Source: DASRDR01 sp963812945 [NCBI: uncultured Candidatus Rokubacteria bacterium] (GTDB lineage: Bacteria; Methylomirabilota; Methylomirabilia; Rokubacteriales). From it: DNA of 64,000 nucleotides. Where the stretch lies: contig CAWEXD010000008.1 in assembly GCA_963812945.1 (NCBI GenBank), positions 558,001-622,000 of the forward strand, given 5' to 3'. A program made the translations under genes and the position numbers. Shown piece by piece: positions 38,526 to 47,946 of this stretch (positions within the stretch are counted from its first letter, which is position 1; each line of letters begins with the position of its first letter). The notes beneath the pieces are model-generated. The model did not search any database. It was not told the DNA's origin and worked only from the letters and a program-made list of their open reading frames with translations.

Positions 38526-38549
38526 TTGGCTGATGTGACCCTCAGCCAA
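38526..38549. promoter_or_regulatory. inverted-repeat candidate operator upstream of the MocR/PdxR-type regulator
   Basis: TTGGCTGA (38526-38533) and TCAGCCAA (38542-38549) are perfect 8-base arms with an 8-nt spacer, 24 nt before the likely start at 38574. It stands in a short stretch less G+C-rich than its surroundings. The position suits autoregulation or control of pdxST, but this is inference. Confidence 0.5.
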
Positions 38550-38573
38550 TTGGCGGTTGACGGTGATCGAAGT

Positions 38574-40127
38574 ATGACGAAAATGGCCTACATGGCTTTG
38601 AATCTCCAGCTGGACCGCGAGAGCCGCGTGCCGCTCGCCCGGCAGATCCAGGAACAGATCGAGCGGCTGATCCGCGAGGGGTGGCTCGCCCCCGGAGTGA
38701 AGCTGCCGGCGACGCGCGAGCTGGCCCGGGCTCTCGGGGTCAACCGCACGACCGTCTCGCTCGCCTACGAGGAGCTGGTGGCGGCCGGCCGGGCGCGGGC
38801 GCACGTGGGGCAGGGGACGTTCGTCGCCGCGCCGCCGGCGGATGGGGCGCGGGTTGCGCCCCCGGCCCGCGTGCCGCTCGACTGGTCGCGCCTGTTCTCG
38901 CGGAGCGCCCACATCGCGCGGTCGGGGGCCGAGCGGCGGACGGCGGTGCCAGCGGGCACGCCGCGCCCCGTGGTCTCCTTCGCCGAGGGCACGCCGGACA
39001 GCGGGCTGTTCCCGACCGACGCGTTCCGCCGGGTCCTCAACCAGGTCGTGCGGGCGGAGGGCGCGACGCTTCTCCAGTACCCGCCGGGTGGCGACGGCTA
39101 CCCGCCGCTGCGCGCGTACCTCGCCACCTACCTCCTCCGGTTCGGCGTCGAGGCGCGCGCGGACGACATCCTCGTGGTCAACGGCTCCCAGCAGGGCTTC
39201 GACCTGATCGCGCGCACGTTCCTGGACCCGGGCGACGTCGTGGCCATGGAGCAGCCGACCTACCCCCGGGCGATCGACGTGTTCCGGGCGGCGGGCGCCC
39301 AGCTCGTGCCGGTTCCCTGGGATCGCGAGGGGCCATCCGCGGAGGCCCTGGAGCAGGTGCTCGCGCGCCACCGTCCGAAGCTCTTCTACTGCCAGCCGAC
39401 CGCCCACAACCCGACCGGGGTGACGATGAGCCCCGAAGCGGCGCGGCGGATCCTCGACGTCGCCGCGCGTCACCACGTGCCGGTCGTCGAGGACGGCTTC
39501 GACGGGAGCCTCTACTACGGCGATCGCCGGCCGCTCCCGCTCCGGGCGCTCGACCGGGATGGCCTCGTCCTCTACATCGGCACGTTTTCGAAGGTCCTCT
39601 TCCCGGGCCTCCGGCTTGGCTGGCTGGTCGCGCCGCCGCCCGTCGTGGAGCGTCTCAAGGCGGCCAAGCAGCTCGCCGACCTGGGGACGAGCCCGCTCAT
39701 CCAGGCCGCGGTCCATCGCTTCTGCGAGCGCCGGCTCCTGGACCGCCATGTCGCGCGGATCGCGCGGGAGTACGACCGGCGGCGGACCGCCTTGCTGACG
39801 GCGCTCGGGCGTCACATGCCGGAGGGCGTGTCCTGGACGGAGCCTCGGGGCGGCTTCTCCCTTCTCCTCACGCTGCCGGCGGGCTGCGACGCGACGGCGC
39901 TCCTGCCCCGCGCGCTGCGCCGGGGCGTGGGCTTCACCCCCGGGGCCCGGTTCTTCCTCGATGGGAGCGGTGAGGGCACGGCGCGGCTCTCGTTCTCCTC
40001 GGTGCCCGCGCGACGGATCGACGACGGCGTCCGCCGTCTCGGCGAGGCGATCTCCGACTGGCGGCGGAGCGGGAGCGCCCGCCCGGCGCCGGAGCGGCCG
40101 GAGCGGGTCGAAGCGCTGGTGGTGTGA
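38574..40127 (+). CDS. pdxR: MocR/PdxR-type transcriptional regulator (GntR HTH plus aminotransferase-like domain)
   Basis: About 517 residues. The N-terminal winged helix (residues 10-75) has [19 protein letters not shown] and [20 protein letters not shown]. The C-terminal domain is a fold-type I aminotransferase relative with [44 protein letters not shown] and the PLP-lysine region [17 protein letters not shown]. PdxR proteins sense PLP and control PLP synthase genes; pdxS and pdxT follow directly, which supports that role. The start could be ATG 38574, 38583 or 38592. A longer frame from 38490 would run through the operator-like repeat and is unlikely. Confidence 0.88.
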   Translation: MTKMAYMALNLQLDRESRVPLARQIQEQIERLIREGWLAPGVKLPATRELARALGVNRTTVSLAYEELVAAGRARAHVGQGTFVAAPPADGARVAPPARVPLDWSRLFSRSAHIARSGAERRTAVPAGTPRPVVSFAEGTPDSGLFPTDAFRRVLNQVVRAEGATLLQYPPGGDGYPPLRAYLATYLLRFGVEARADDILVVNGSQQGFDLIARTFLDPGDVVAMEQPTYPRAIDVFRAAGAQLVPVPWDREGPSAEALEQVLARHRPKLFYCQPTAHNPTGVTMSPEAARRILDVAARHHVPVVEDGFDGSLYYGDRRPLPLRALDRDGLVLYIGTFSKVLFPGLRLGWLVAPPPVVERLKAAKQLADLGTSPLIQAAVHRFCERRLLDRHVARIAREYDRRRTALLTALGRHMPEGVSWTEPRGGFSLLLTLPAGCDATALLPRALRRGVGFTPGARFFLDGSGEGTARLSFSSVPARRIDDGVRRLGEAISDWRRSGSARPAPERPERVEALVV

Positions 40128-40168
40128 CCCGGGCCTGGGCCCGGGCGGACGAAAGGAGCGGCACCCCG

Positions 40169-41065
40169 ATGATCGACACGAATGGCCTCAGGATCGCCGA
40201 CCGGAAGCACATCGGCCTCGCCGAGATGCTCAAGGGCGGGGTGATCATGGACGTGACCAACGCCGAGCAGGCGCGCATCGCCGAGCAGGCCGGCGCGGCG
40301 TCGGTGATGGCGCTCGAGCGCGTTCCCGCCGACATCCGGCGCGATGGCGGCGTCGCGCGCATGGCCGCCGTCGGCAAGATCCGCGAGATCCAGCAGACGG
40401 TCAGCATCCCGGTGATGGCCAAGGCGCGGATCGGGCACTTCGTCGAGGCGCAGATCCTGGAGGCGGTCGGCGTCGACTTCATCGACGAATCGGAGGTCCT
40501 CACGCCGGCCGACGAGCACTTCCACATCGACAAGCTCGCGTTCCGCGTGCCGTTCGTCTGCGGCGCCCGGGACCTCGGCGAGGCGCTCCGGCGGATCGGT
40601 GAGGGCGCCGCCATGATCCGGACGAAGGGGGAGGCCGGCTCCGGCAACATCGTGGAGGCCGTCCGGCACATGCGCGCCCTCACCACGGGCGTCCGGCGCC
40701 TCGCGGCGCTCGGCGCCGAGGAGCTCATGGCGGAGGCGAAGGCGCTCGGCGCGCCCTACGACCTGGTCCGCTGGGTCGCGGCGAACCGGCGGCTGCCGGT
40801 GCCGAACTTCTCCGCCGGTGGCATCGCCACCCCCGCCGACGCGGCCCTCATGATGCAGCTCGGGGCCGAGGCGGTGTTCGTCGGCTCCGGGGTCTTCAAG
40901 TCGAGCGACCCGGAGAAGCGGGCGCGTGCCATCGTGCAGGCGACGACGCACTTCCGGGACCCGGACGTGCTCGCGCGAGTGAGCGAGGACCTGGGCGACG
41001 CGATGGCGGGTCTCGAGACGTCCAAGCTCGCGGCCGGGGAGCTCCTGCAGACCCGCGGGTGGTGA
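40169..41065 (+). CDS. pdxS: pyridoxal 5'-phosphate synthase lyase subunit PdxS
   Basis: A 298-residue TIM-barrel PLP synthase. The first imine lysine lies in [20 protein letters not shown] and [19 protein letters not shown], and the second in [37 protein letters not shown] and [20 protein letters not shown] are also conserved. It makes PLP from ribose 5-phosphate, glyceraldehyde 3-phosphate and ammonia supplied by PdxT. ATG 40169 follows AGGAG. It is transcribed with the upstream regulator, with a short GC hairpin (40128-40145) in between. Confidence 0.96.
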   Translation: MIDTNGLRIADRKHIGLAEMLKGGVIMDVTNAEQARIAEQAGAASVMALERVPADIRRDGGVARMAAVGKIREIQQTVSIPVMAKARIGHFVEAQILEAVGVDFIDESEVLTPADEHFHIDKLAFRVPFVCGARDLGEALRRIGEGAAMIRTKGEAGSGNIVEAVRHMRALTTGVRRLAALGAEELMAEAKALGAPYDLVRWVAANRRLPVPNFSAGGIATPADAALMMQLGAEAVFVGSGVFKSSDPEKRARAIVQATTHFRDPDVLARVSEDLGDAMAGLETSKLAAGELLQTRGW

Positions 41066-41069
41066 GGCG

Positions 41070-41675
41070 GTGAGGATCGGCGTCCTGGCCCTCCAGGGAG
41101 GCTTCGGGCTCCATGCCGCGGCGGTCCGGCGCGCGGGCGCCGAGCCTGTCGAGGTACGGAAGCCCGGCGCGCTCGACGACGTGGACGGCGTGATCCTCCC
41201 CGGCGGCGAGAGCACCACGCTCCTTCACCTGATGGATGCCTGGGACTTCGGGCCAGCCCTCCGCGCGTTCCACGCGGAGGGCCGGCCGCTCTTCGGCACG
41301 TGCGCCGGGCTGATCGTCCTCGCCCGGGAGGTGGAGAGCCCGCGCCAGCACGCCCTGGGACTGATCGACGTCACCGTGGAGCGCAACAGCTACGGCCGGC
41401 AGCGGGAGTCCTTTGAAGCGGTTGGCGAAGCCCTTGCCGAGACGGCGGCGGCCGCGCTCGGCGGCGGCGGGCCGCTGCGCATGGTCTTCATCCGCGCGCC
41501 GCGCATCTGCCGCGTGGGGCCCGGGGTCGAGGTGCTGGCCAGCCACGCCGGAGACCCGGTCCTCGCGCGAGAGGGCCCGGTCCTGGTCGCGACCTTCCAC
41601 CCTGAGCTCACCGACGATCTGACGGTCCACCGGTACTTCTGCCGGATGGTGGAGGCACGAGTCCCCGCCGTCTGA
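41070..41675 (+). CDS. pdxT: pyridoxal 5'-phosphate synthase glutaminase subunit PdxT
   Basis: A 201-residue class I glutaminase that passes ammonia to PdxS. The start is GTG 41070 (MRIGVLALQGGFGLHAAAVR). The substrate loop is LPGGESTTLLHLM, the nucleophile Cys is in FGTCAGLIVLA, and the His-Glu pair is in TFHPELTDDLTVHRYF. The IDVTVERNSYGRQRESFE block is typical. It begins 4 nt after pdxS. Confidence 0.94.
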   Translation: MRIGVLALQGGFGLHAAAVRRAGAEPVEVRKPGALDDVDGVILPGGESTTLLHLMDAWDFGPALRAFHAEGRPLFGTCAGLIVLAREVESPRQHALGLIDVTVERNSYGRQRESFEAVGEALAETAAAALGGGGPLRMVFIRAPRICRVGPGVEVLASHAGDPVLAREGPVLVATFHPELTDDLTVHRYFCRMVEARVPAV

Positions 41676-41798
41676 GGCCGCGGGCGAGGCCGGCCCGCCC
41701 GGAACCACCGATCAGCCGACCTCGCCCGACCCTCCCGGGCTACAATTCAGCCGCGGCCAGCCGTGGCGAGCCGTGGCCAATCGTGGAGGAAAGCGCAC

Positions 41799-42488
41799 GT
41801 GCCCCTGACGGTGCTCCTGGTGGAGGACGAGCGTGACATCGCCGGCCTCGTCCGCTATCACGTGGAGAAGGCGGGGATGCGGTGCGTCCACGCGGCCGAT
41901 GGGGCGACCGCTCTCCGGCTCGCCCACGCGGAGCGACCGGACATCGTGATCCTGGACCTCATGCTGCCGGGACTCGACGGGCTCGAGGTCTGCCGCCAGC
42001 TCAGACGGGACGCCCTGACCCGGCGCCTGCCCATCATCATGCTGACCGCCCGGGGCGAGGAGGTGGACCGCGTGGTCGGCCTCGAGCTCGGCGCGGACGA
42101 CTACGTCGTCAAGCCGTTCAGTCCCCGGGAGCTCGTCGCCCGGATCCGGGCAGTCCTTCGCCGCACCGAGGAGGCCTCGACGCCGGTCGGGCTCGCGACG
42201 GGCGACCTCCACGTCGACGAGGCGCGGCACGCCGTGACCGTGGCCGGCCGGCCCGTCGAGCTGACGGCCAAGGAGTTCGGGCTCCTCGCCGCGCTCATGC
42301 GGGCGGACGGGCGCGTACTCAGCCGCGACCAGCTCCTGGAGAACGTCTGGGGCTACGCCAACGCCGCCGAGATCGAGTCGCGCACCGTGGATGTCCACGT
42401 CCGGCGTCTCCGCGGGAAGCTCGGACCGGAAGCCCGCCGCATCGTGACGGTGAAGGCCGTGGGCTACCGGTTCGACGGCGAGGCGTGA
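41799..42488 (+). CDS. PhoB-type response regulator of a PhoB/PhoR-like pair
   Basis: 229 residues from GTG 41799, with GGAGGAAAGC upstream. The receiver has VLLVEDERDIAGLVRYHV, the phospho-Asp in IVILDLMLPGLDGLEV and GADDYVVKPFSPREL. The winged helix has LTAKEFGLLAALMRADGRVL and ESRTVDVHVRRLRGKLG. It resembles the regulator at 29564-30343 but has a partner kinase directly downstream (TGATG overlap). Which of the two acts on the Pst genes is not decided by sequence. Confidence 0.88.
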   Translation: MPLTVLLVEDERDIAGLVRYHVEKAGMRCVHAADGATALRLAHAERPDIVILDLMLPGLDGLEVCRQLRRDALTRRLPIIMLTARGEEVDRVVGLELGADDYVVKPFSPRELVARIRAVLRRTEEASTPVGLATGDLHVDEARHAVTVAGRPVELTAKEFGLLAALMRADGRVLSRDQLLENVWGYANAAEIESRTVDVHVRRLRGKLGPEARRIVTVKAVGYRFDGEA

Positions 42489-44296
42489 TGGCGCAGCGGG
42501 CGGAGCGGCGCCGCCTGGGATTCGCCGCGCGCGTGACGATCCTGCTGGGCGTGGTGGCCGGGCTCGGCGTTCTCGTCATGGGCGTGTACGTGAGCCGCGC
42601 GCTCGAGGCCCGGTCCGTCGCGCGCCTCCAGGGGACCCTCGTCACTCAGGCCGGCCTCCTGCAGGACGCGTTCGCGTCTCCGGGCGATGGCCCTGCGGGG
42701 GCGCGCGCGATCCAGGCGCGCGCCCAGCGCTACGCGCGGATCCTCGGAGGTCGGGTGACCGTGATCGGGCCCGATGGCACGGTCCTGGCCGAGTCCGACC
42801 GCGAGTCCGTGCGCGAGATCGAGAATCATGCCGAGCGCCCTGAAGTCCGCCGGGCCCTGGCCGGGGGCGTCGGCAGCGACGTGCGCCGGAGCGCGACCGT
42901 CGGCCGCGATCTCCTGTACGTGGCGGTTCCGCTCGAGCGCGAAGGTCGCCCGCGAGCGGTCCTCCGGCTCGCGCTGCCGACCCGAGAGGTCGACGAGGCC
43001 CGGGGACTGGTCCGCGCCACCGTCGTGGCCGGGGCGCTCCTGGCGTTCGCGGTCGCGGTGTTGGTGGGACTCTTCGTGAGCCGGCGCGTGACGCGGCCGC
43101 TCCGGGGGATGGAGCACGCGGCCCGGCGCATGGCCGAGGGAGACTTCGGGCAGACGGTGCCGGTCTCGGGCAACGACGAGATCGCCGCGCTCGGGGTCGC
43201 GCTCAACCGAACGGCGGTGGCGCTCCGCGAGAAGATCGAGCGCCTGGCCGACGAGCAGGCCAAGGTGCGCACGATCCTCGACGGGATGATCGAGGGCGTG
43301 GTCGCGCTGGACGACCGGGGTCGCGTCCTCCTGCTCAACCCGGCGGCCCGCGCGATGTTCGGCGTGGAGAACGGGGGCCCCGAGGGCCGCTCCTTCCTCG
43401 AGGTGATCCGGCAGAAGGGGCTCCTCGACCTGGTCGAGCAGGTCCGGACCGCCGGCTCACCCGAGCGGGCCGAGCTCGAGCTGGGTCCACCGGTGAACCG
43501 CGTCGTCGCGGCGCGCGGGGCGACGCTCGGGCTCGGGCCGGGCGCGGCGGGCGTCCTCCTGGTGCTCCACGACGTGACCGAGCTCCGCCGGCTTGAGCGG
43601 GTGCGGAGCGAGTTCGTGGCCAACGTCTCGCACGAGCTCAGGACGCCGCTCACCTGCATCAAGGGATACCTCGAGACGCTCCTCGACGGCGCGCTCGACG
43701 ACCGGGCGCACGCGCGCCGGTTCCTGGAGGTCGCCGGGACGCACGCCGAGCGGCTCGACCGGTTGATCGACGATCTCTTGGAGCTGTCGAACATCGAGAG
43801 CGGCCGCGTGACCATGGCACCGATGCGGCTGGAGCTGGGCGACGTCGTCGGGGGCGTCGCCGCCATGTTCGAGCGGCAGGCCGCCCAGCAGGGGCTGGCG
43901 TTCGAGCGCGCGGTGCCGGCCGGACTCGCCGTCCGCGCGGACCGGGACCGGCTCGTCCAGATCCTCGTGAACCTGGTGGACAACGCCGTCAAGTTCACGC
44001 CCGAGGGCGGATCGATCCGCATCGAGGCCGCGCCCGCCCCGGGCGGGCGAGTCGAGATCCGCGTGTGCGACACCGGCATCGGGATCCCGTCGACGGACCT
44101 CCCGCGGATCACCGAGCGCTTCTATCGCGTGGACAAGACGCGGTCGCGCGAGATCGGGGGCACCGGTCTCGGACTGGCGATCGTCAAGCACCTGGTCCAG
44201 GCCCATGGGGGGGAGCTTCGGATCGAGAGCGCCCTCGGGCACGGCACCACCGTGAGCTTCACCGTGCCCGCGGGCGAGGGACCCGCCGCGCCCTGA
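42488..44296 (+). CDS. PhoR-type sensor histidine kinase
   Basis: 602 residues. There are two membrane helices (about 13-36 and 178-200) around a periplasmic sensor of about 140 residues, then a HAMP domain (SRRVTRPLRGMEHAARRM), a PAS domain (AKVRTILDGMIEGVVALDDR) and HisKA with the phospho-acceptor H382 in VANVSHELRTPL. The ATPase follows, with VNLVDNAVKFTPEGG (N box), VCDTGIGIP (G1) and GGTGLGLAIVKHL (G2). The periplasmic-domain architecture is that of PhoR/VicK-type kinases with an extracytoplasmic PAS-like sensor. The stop overlaps the only plausible start of malQ. Confidence 0.88.
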   Translation: MAQRAERRRLGFAARVTILLGVVAGLGVLVMGVYVSRALEARSVARLQGTLVTQAGLLQDAFASPGDGPAGARAIQARAQRYARILGGRVTVIGPDGTVLAESDRESVREIENHAERPEVRRALAGGVGSDVRRSATVGRDLLYVAVPLEREGRPRAVLRLALPTREVDEARGLVRATVVAGALLAFAVAVLVGLFVSRRVTRPLRGMEHAARRMAEGDFGQTVPVSGNDEIAALGVALNRTAVALREKIERLADEQAKVRTILDGMIEGVVALDDRGRVLLLNPAARAMFGVENGGPEGRSFLEVIRQKGLLDLVEQVRTAGSPERAELELGPPVNRVVAARGATLGLGPGAAGVLLVLHDVTELRRLERVRSEFVANVSHELRTPLTCIKGYLETLLDGALDDRAHARRFLEVAGTHAERLDRLIDDLLELSNIESGRVTMAPMRLELGDVVGGVAAMFERQAAQQGLAFERAVPAGLAVRADRDRLVQILVNLVDNAVKFTPEGGSIRIEAAPAPGGRVEIRVCDTGIGIPSTDLPRITERFYRVDKTRSREIGGTGLGLAIVKHLVQAHGGELRIESALGHGTTVSFTVPAGEGPAAP

Positions 44297-46185
44297 GCGC
44301 CGACGCGTGGGGGATCGAGGACGGGTTCATCGACACCCGCGGGGCCTGGCGCCTGACGGGGACGGAGGCGCGCACCCGGATCCGTGAGGCGATGGGCGCG
44401 ACCGGCGAGGCGCCGTCGCCCGCCGGCCCGCTGATCCACCGGCGTGGCCAGCCGCTTCCCGTGGTCACGGGCGCGGTCGAGCTCGTCCTGGACGATGGGA
44501 CGGTCCTGCGGGCGGACGACGGCTTGCCGCCGGATCTTCCGCTCGGCTACCACGAGCTGAGACCCCTCGACGGACGACCCGCGCGGCGGCTCGTCGTCGC
44601 CCCCGCGCGATGTCACCTGCCGGAGGGGCTCCGGACGTGGGGCTGGGCGATCCAGCTCTACGCGCTCCGGTCTCGCGACAGCTGGGGGATCGGCGATCTC
44701 GGGGATCTCCGGCGGCTCGCCGAGTGGTCCGCGAGCGCGCTGGGGGCGGGCGCGGTTCTCCTGAATCCGCTTCATGCCCCCCTTCCGCTCGTGCCCCAGG
44801 AGCCGAGCCCCTACTTTCCCTCGAGCCGCCGCTACCGGAATCCGCTCTACCTCCGGGTCGAGGAGGTGTCTGGTGCGGTGGACGCGGGGGGGCTCGATCT
44901 GGCGCAGCTGGTGGCCCAGGGACGTGCCCTCGCGGCCGGCCGCCGGATCGACCGCGACGCCGTGTTCCGACTGAAGATGGCGGCGCTCGACGGCCTGTGG
45001 GGGCGGACGCGGGAGGCCGGCGGCGACGCGGCGGGCCTGGCTCGTTACCGCGCGCAGGAGGGGCGGGCCCTCGACGAGTTCGCCACCTTCTGCGCGCTCG
45101 CCGAGCGGCACCGCGCAGGCTGGCGCCGCTGGCCGGCGGAGCACCGGCATCCCTCGTCGCCGGCGGTTGCGCGCTTCGCCGCCGAGCACGCGGGCCGCGT
45201 CGCCTTCCATGCCTGGCTCCAGTGGCTGCTCGACGAGCAGCTGGCCCGGGCGGGGGCCGCGCTCAGGCTCGTGACCGACCTCGCCATCGGGTTCGACGGC
45301 GAGGGCGCCGACGCCTGGGCCTGGCAGGACGTGCTGGCCCAGAGCGTCACGATCGGGGCCCCGCCCGACGACTTCGCGGTCGACGGGCAGGACTGGGGCT
45401 TGCCGCCGTTCGTGCCGCATCGGCTGCGCGCGGCGGGATACGGGCCGTTCGTCGAGACGGTGCGTACCGGTCTCCGGCACGCTGGCGGAATGCGCGTGGA
45501 CCACGTCATGGGACTTTTCCGGCTCTACTGGGTGCCGGGTGGGGCGACGGCCAGGGACGGCGCGTACGTCCGGTATCCGACCGACGACCTCCTGGCGATT
45601 TTGGCGCTGGAGAGCGAGCGCGCCCGCGCGCTCGTGATCGGCGAGGATCTGGGCACGGTCGAGCCCGGCGTGCGCGAGCGGCTCCTCGCCGAGCGGATCC
45701 TGTCGACTCGTGTTCTCTGGTTCGAGCCCGGGCCGCCGGCCAGCTATCCCGCGCTGTCGCTGGCCGCGGTCACCACGCACGACCTCCCGACCGTGCGGGG
45801 GGTCTGGACCGGCAGCGATCTGAAGGAGCAGCGGGCCGTCGGGCTCACCCCGAACGCGGCGGCGACGGAGGCGCTCCGGGCACGCCTCCACGAGCTGACG
45901 GGGCTCCGAGGCGATGCGACGCCGGCCGCGATCACGCTCGCCGTCCACCGGCGACTGGCGGAAGCGCCCTCGGCCGTGATCGCGGCGACGCTGGAGGACG
46001 CCCTCGGCGTGGCCGAGCGGCCGAACCTTCCCGGCACGACCGTCGAGCGTCGCGCCAACTGGTCACTCGCGCTGCCGGATTCGCTCGAGGAAATCCAGGA
46101 GGACCCGCGTCCTCGCACGCTCGCCGGCATCCTTGGGCGGCGGACCGCACCGGATCCCGGCGCCGGAGCGGCGGGGCAGCGCTGA
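44293..46185 (+). CDS. malQ: 4-alpha-glucanotransferase (amylomaltase)
   Basis: About 630 residues of a GH77 enzyme that moves alpha-1,4-glucan segments. Blocks are WGWAIQLYALRSRDSWGIGD, LLNPLHAPLPLVPQEPSPYF, GGMRVDHVMGLFRLYWVPGG (nucleophile Asp), VIGEDLGTVEPGVRERLL (acid/base Glu region), AVTTHDLPTVRGVWTG (transition-state Asp) and LPGTTVERRANWSLAL. The conserved N-terminal piece AWGIEDGFIDTRGAWRLT lies before the first ATG (44392). No ATG, GTG or TTG is in frame between the kinase and that point. The likely start is CTG 44293, overlapping the kinase stop as CTGA. Confidence 0.87.
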   Translation: MSADAWGIEDGFIDTRGAWRLTGTEARTRIREAMGATGEAPSPAGPLIHRRGQPLPVVTGAVELVLDDGTVLRADDGLPPDLPLGYHELRPLDGRPARRLVVAPARCHLPEGLRTWGWAIQLYALRSRDSWGIGDLGDLRRLAEWSASALGAGAVLLNPLHAPLPLVPQEPSPYFPSSRRYRNPLYLRVEEVSGAVDAGGLDLAQLVAQGRALAAGRRIDRDAVFRLKMAALDGLWGRTREAGGDAAGLARYRAQEGRALDEFATFCALAERHRAGWRRWPAEHRHPSSPAVARFAAEHAGRVAFHAWLQWLLDEQLARAGAALRLVTDLAIGFDGEGADAWAWQDVLAQSVTIGAPPDDFAVDGQDWGLPPFVPHRLRAAGYGPFVETVRTGLRHAGGMRVDHVMGLFRLYWVPGGATARDGAYVRYPTDDLLAILALESERARALVIGEDLGTVEPGVRERLLAERILSTRVLWFEPGPPASYPALSLAAVTTHDLPTVRGVWTGSDLKEQRAVGLTPNAAATEALRARLHELTGLRGDATPAAITLAVHRRLAEAPSAVIAATLEDALGVAERPNLPGTTVERRANWSLALPDSLEEIQEDPRPRTLAGILGRRTAPDPGAGAAGQR

Positions 46186-46249
46186 CGCGGCCGGCCTCGG
46201 AGGGCGCGGAGCTTGCGCCGCCCGGTTGGCGCGGCGGATACTAGCGGGC

Positions 46250-46957
46250 GTGGGCGACAGGCGCATCCGTGCCCGCGTGATCCAGGGGGCCGTGCTGGCG
46301 CTGACGGTCCTCGTCGCCGCGACTCCGGCCGATGAGAGACTCCACGACTTCGTGTTCCGCCACGTCGTCTCGCACGAGGCCCGCCTCCTGGCGAACGGTT
46401 TCACGCTCCTCGGCACGACCGAGGTGGCGACCGTCGGCCTCCTGGGGCTCGGTGGCCTCGCGTATCGCGGAGCCGACGCGGCCATGTGGCGAGCTGCGAT
46501 CGGCGGGGTCACCGGCGTCGTGCTGGCCGGCCTGGCGACGCAGGCGGTGAAGCACGTCGCGTGCCGGGCGCGCCCGCGACTGGTCGAGGGCTGGGGCGTC
46601 GGCACCGCCCCGATCCCCGACGCGCCTGCGCGCCGTGGCTTCTTCCACTGGCCCTGCTGGGCGACTCCCAACTACCAGGGCTTTCCGTCGGGCCATGCGG
46701 CGACGGCGTTCGCCGCCGCGGCCGCGCTCGTGGGCTGGGCGCCCGCGCGGGGCCGGGCGTGGGTCCTCGTCGTGGCCTCAGGGGTGGGCGCATCACGGAT
46801 CGTGCTCAACGCCCACTTCCTGTCGGACGTCCTCGGCGGCGGGCTCGTGGGCTGGTGGGCCGGCGAGGCGGGCGTCCGCCTGGTGGCGCGCTACCTGACG
46901 CCTCGCTGGCGCGTGCGCACTCCGGGAGGCGTCCCCGGAAAGCAGGCCGCCGCGTGA
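46250..46957 (+). CDS. PAP2-family membrane phosphatase
   Basis: A 235-residue membrane protein with the three-part PAP2 motif: KHVACRARPR, PNYQGFPSGHAATAFAAAAA and SRIVLNAHFLSDVLGG, carrying the catalytic histidines. About five hydrophobic segments are seen. Such enzymes remove phosphate from lipids such as undecaprenyl diphosphate or phosphatidylglycerophosphate. GTG 46250 is the first start after malQ. The stop overlaps the glycosyltransferase GTG (GTGA), which suggests a cell-envelope role. Confidence 0.83.
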   Translation: MGDRRIRARVIQGAVLALTVLVAATPADERLHDFVFRHVVSHEARLLANGFTLLGTTEVATVGLLGLGGLAYRGADAAMWRAAIGGVTGVVLAGLATQAVKHVACRARPRLVEGWGVGTAPIPDAPARRGFFHWPCWATPNYQGFPSGHAATAFAAAAALVGWAPARGRAWVLVVASGVGASRIVLNAHFLSDVLGGGLVGWWAGEAGVRLVARYLTPRWRVRTPGGVPGKQAAA

Positions 46958-47946
46958 TCCCGCGCTGCCTCGTCATCCATCCCGGGGCGCTCGGTGACGT
47001 GCTTCTGGCCGGGCCGGCGCTGGCCCACCTGCGGCAACTCGGTTACGGCACGACACTGGGCGTCATGCCACGGCTGGTGGGGCTGTTCGCGGGCTCGGGC
47101 CTCGTCGACGCCGCGCAGGACCTCGACAGCCTCGCGCTTCACCGGCTGTTCGTCGACTCGCCTGAGCCCGCGGCGCTCCGCCCGGTCGCGGGGTACGACG
47201 CCATCGTCTCGTGGCTCGGGGCGGGGGACCCGGCCTTCGGGGCGAGCCTCGCCCGGCTGGGGTGTCCGATGGTGGTCGCGCGCGCGGCGCCGCCGGCGGG
47301 CGCGCGGCGCCACGTGAGCCAGCACCTCCTCGAGACCCTGGCGCCGCTCGGCCCCGTCCCGCCCGAGATGCCGCGGGCCCGGTTGGACGTGAGCGATGTG
47401 GACCGGCGGGCGGCGGAGACGTGGCTCGGCGCTCGCGGGCTCCGCCCGGGGGAGGCCGTGGTGCTCCAGCCGGGCGCGGGCAGCGCGGCCAAGGCGTGGC
47501 CGGGCTTCGGATCGCTGGCGAGACGCCTTCGCGACACCGGCATGGCGGTGGCCGCCTTGGCCGGGCCCGCCGACGGCGTCGCCGTGGAGCGCCTCATCGG
47601 GACCGGCGCGCTGGCCGAGGATGCGCTGGCGCGCGACTGGCCACTCTCGCGGGTCGCGGCGCTCCTCTCGGTGGCCCGGGCCGCGGTGGGGAACGACTCG
47701 GGCCCGACTCACCTCGCCGCAGCGGTCGGGTGCCCGACGGTGGCTCTGTTCGGGCCCACCGATCCCGCCGTGTGGGCGCCCCTCGGACAGCACGTGCGCG
47801 TGCTGTCGGGCGGATCCTCCGACGCCCCGTGGACGGGAGTCACGGTCGATCGGGTGGAGGCGGCCCTCCGCGCGCTCCTGGCCGATCGCGGTATCGCGCC
47901 TCGATGCGAGCCCACCCGCGCCGCCGTCGAGTCAGCATGGCCGTGA
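46954..47946 (+). CDS. glycosyltransferase family 9 (ADP-heptose:LPS heptosyltransferase type)
   Basis: A 330-residue GT-B enzyme. The N-terminus VIHPGALGDVLLAGPALAHL is the acceptor-side motif of WaaC/WaaF-like proteins. The donor-binding half has VVLQPGAGSAAKAWPGFGSL and NDSGPTHLAAAVGCPTVALF, and GPTDPAVWAPLG follows. It would add heptose or another sugar to lipid A core-type glycolipid at the inner membrane. It is coupled to the PAP2 phosphatase upstream and overlaps the GNAT start by 10 nt. Confidence 0.85.
   Translation: MIPRCLVIHPGALGDVLLAGPALAHLRQLGYGTTLGVMPRLVGLFAGSGLVDAAQDLDSLALHRLFVDSPEPAALRPVAGYDAIVSWLGAGDPAFGASLARLGCPMVVARAAPPAGARRHVSQHLLETLAPLGPVPPEMPRARLDVSDVDRRAAETWLGARGLRPGEAVVLQPGAGSAAKAWPGFGSLARRLRDTGMAVAALAGPADGVAVERLIGTGALAEDALARDWPLSRVAALLSVARAAVGNDSGPTHLAAAVGCPTVALFGPTDPAVWAPLGQHVRVLSGGSSDAPWTGVTVDRVEAALRALLADRGIAPRCEPTRAAVESAWP

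Noticed and set aside
38490-38573. 28-codon upstream extension of the MocR/PdxR-type regulator
   Set aside because: It would place the operator-like inverted repeat inside coding sequence, and its residues do not resemble the family N-terminus.
37089-39815. 908-codon open frame on the minus strand opposite cytX and the MocR/PdxR-type gene
   Set aside because: Shadow frame; the plus-strand genes have full family motifs and a riboswitch.
40128-40145. GC hairpin (CCCGGGCC/GGCCCGGG) between the MocR/PdxR-type gene and pdxS
   Set aside because: The arms are almost contiguous and there is no T-run. Such repeats are common by chance in this composition. Kept only as a remark under pdxS.
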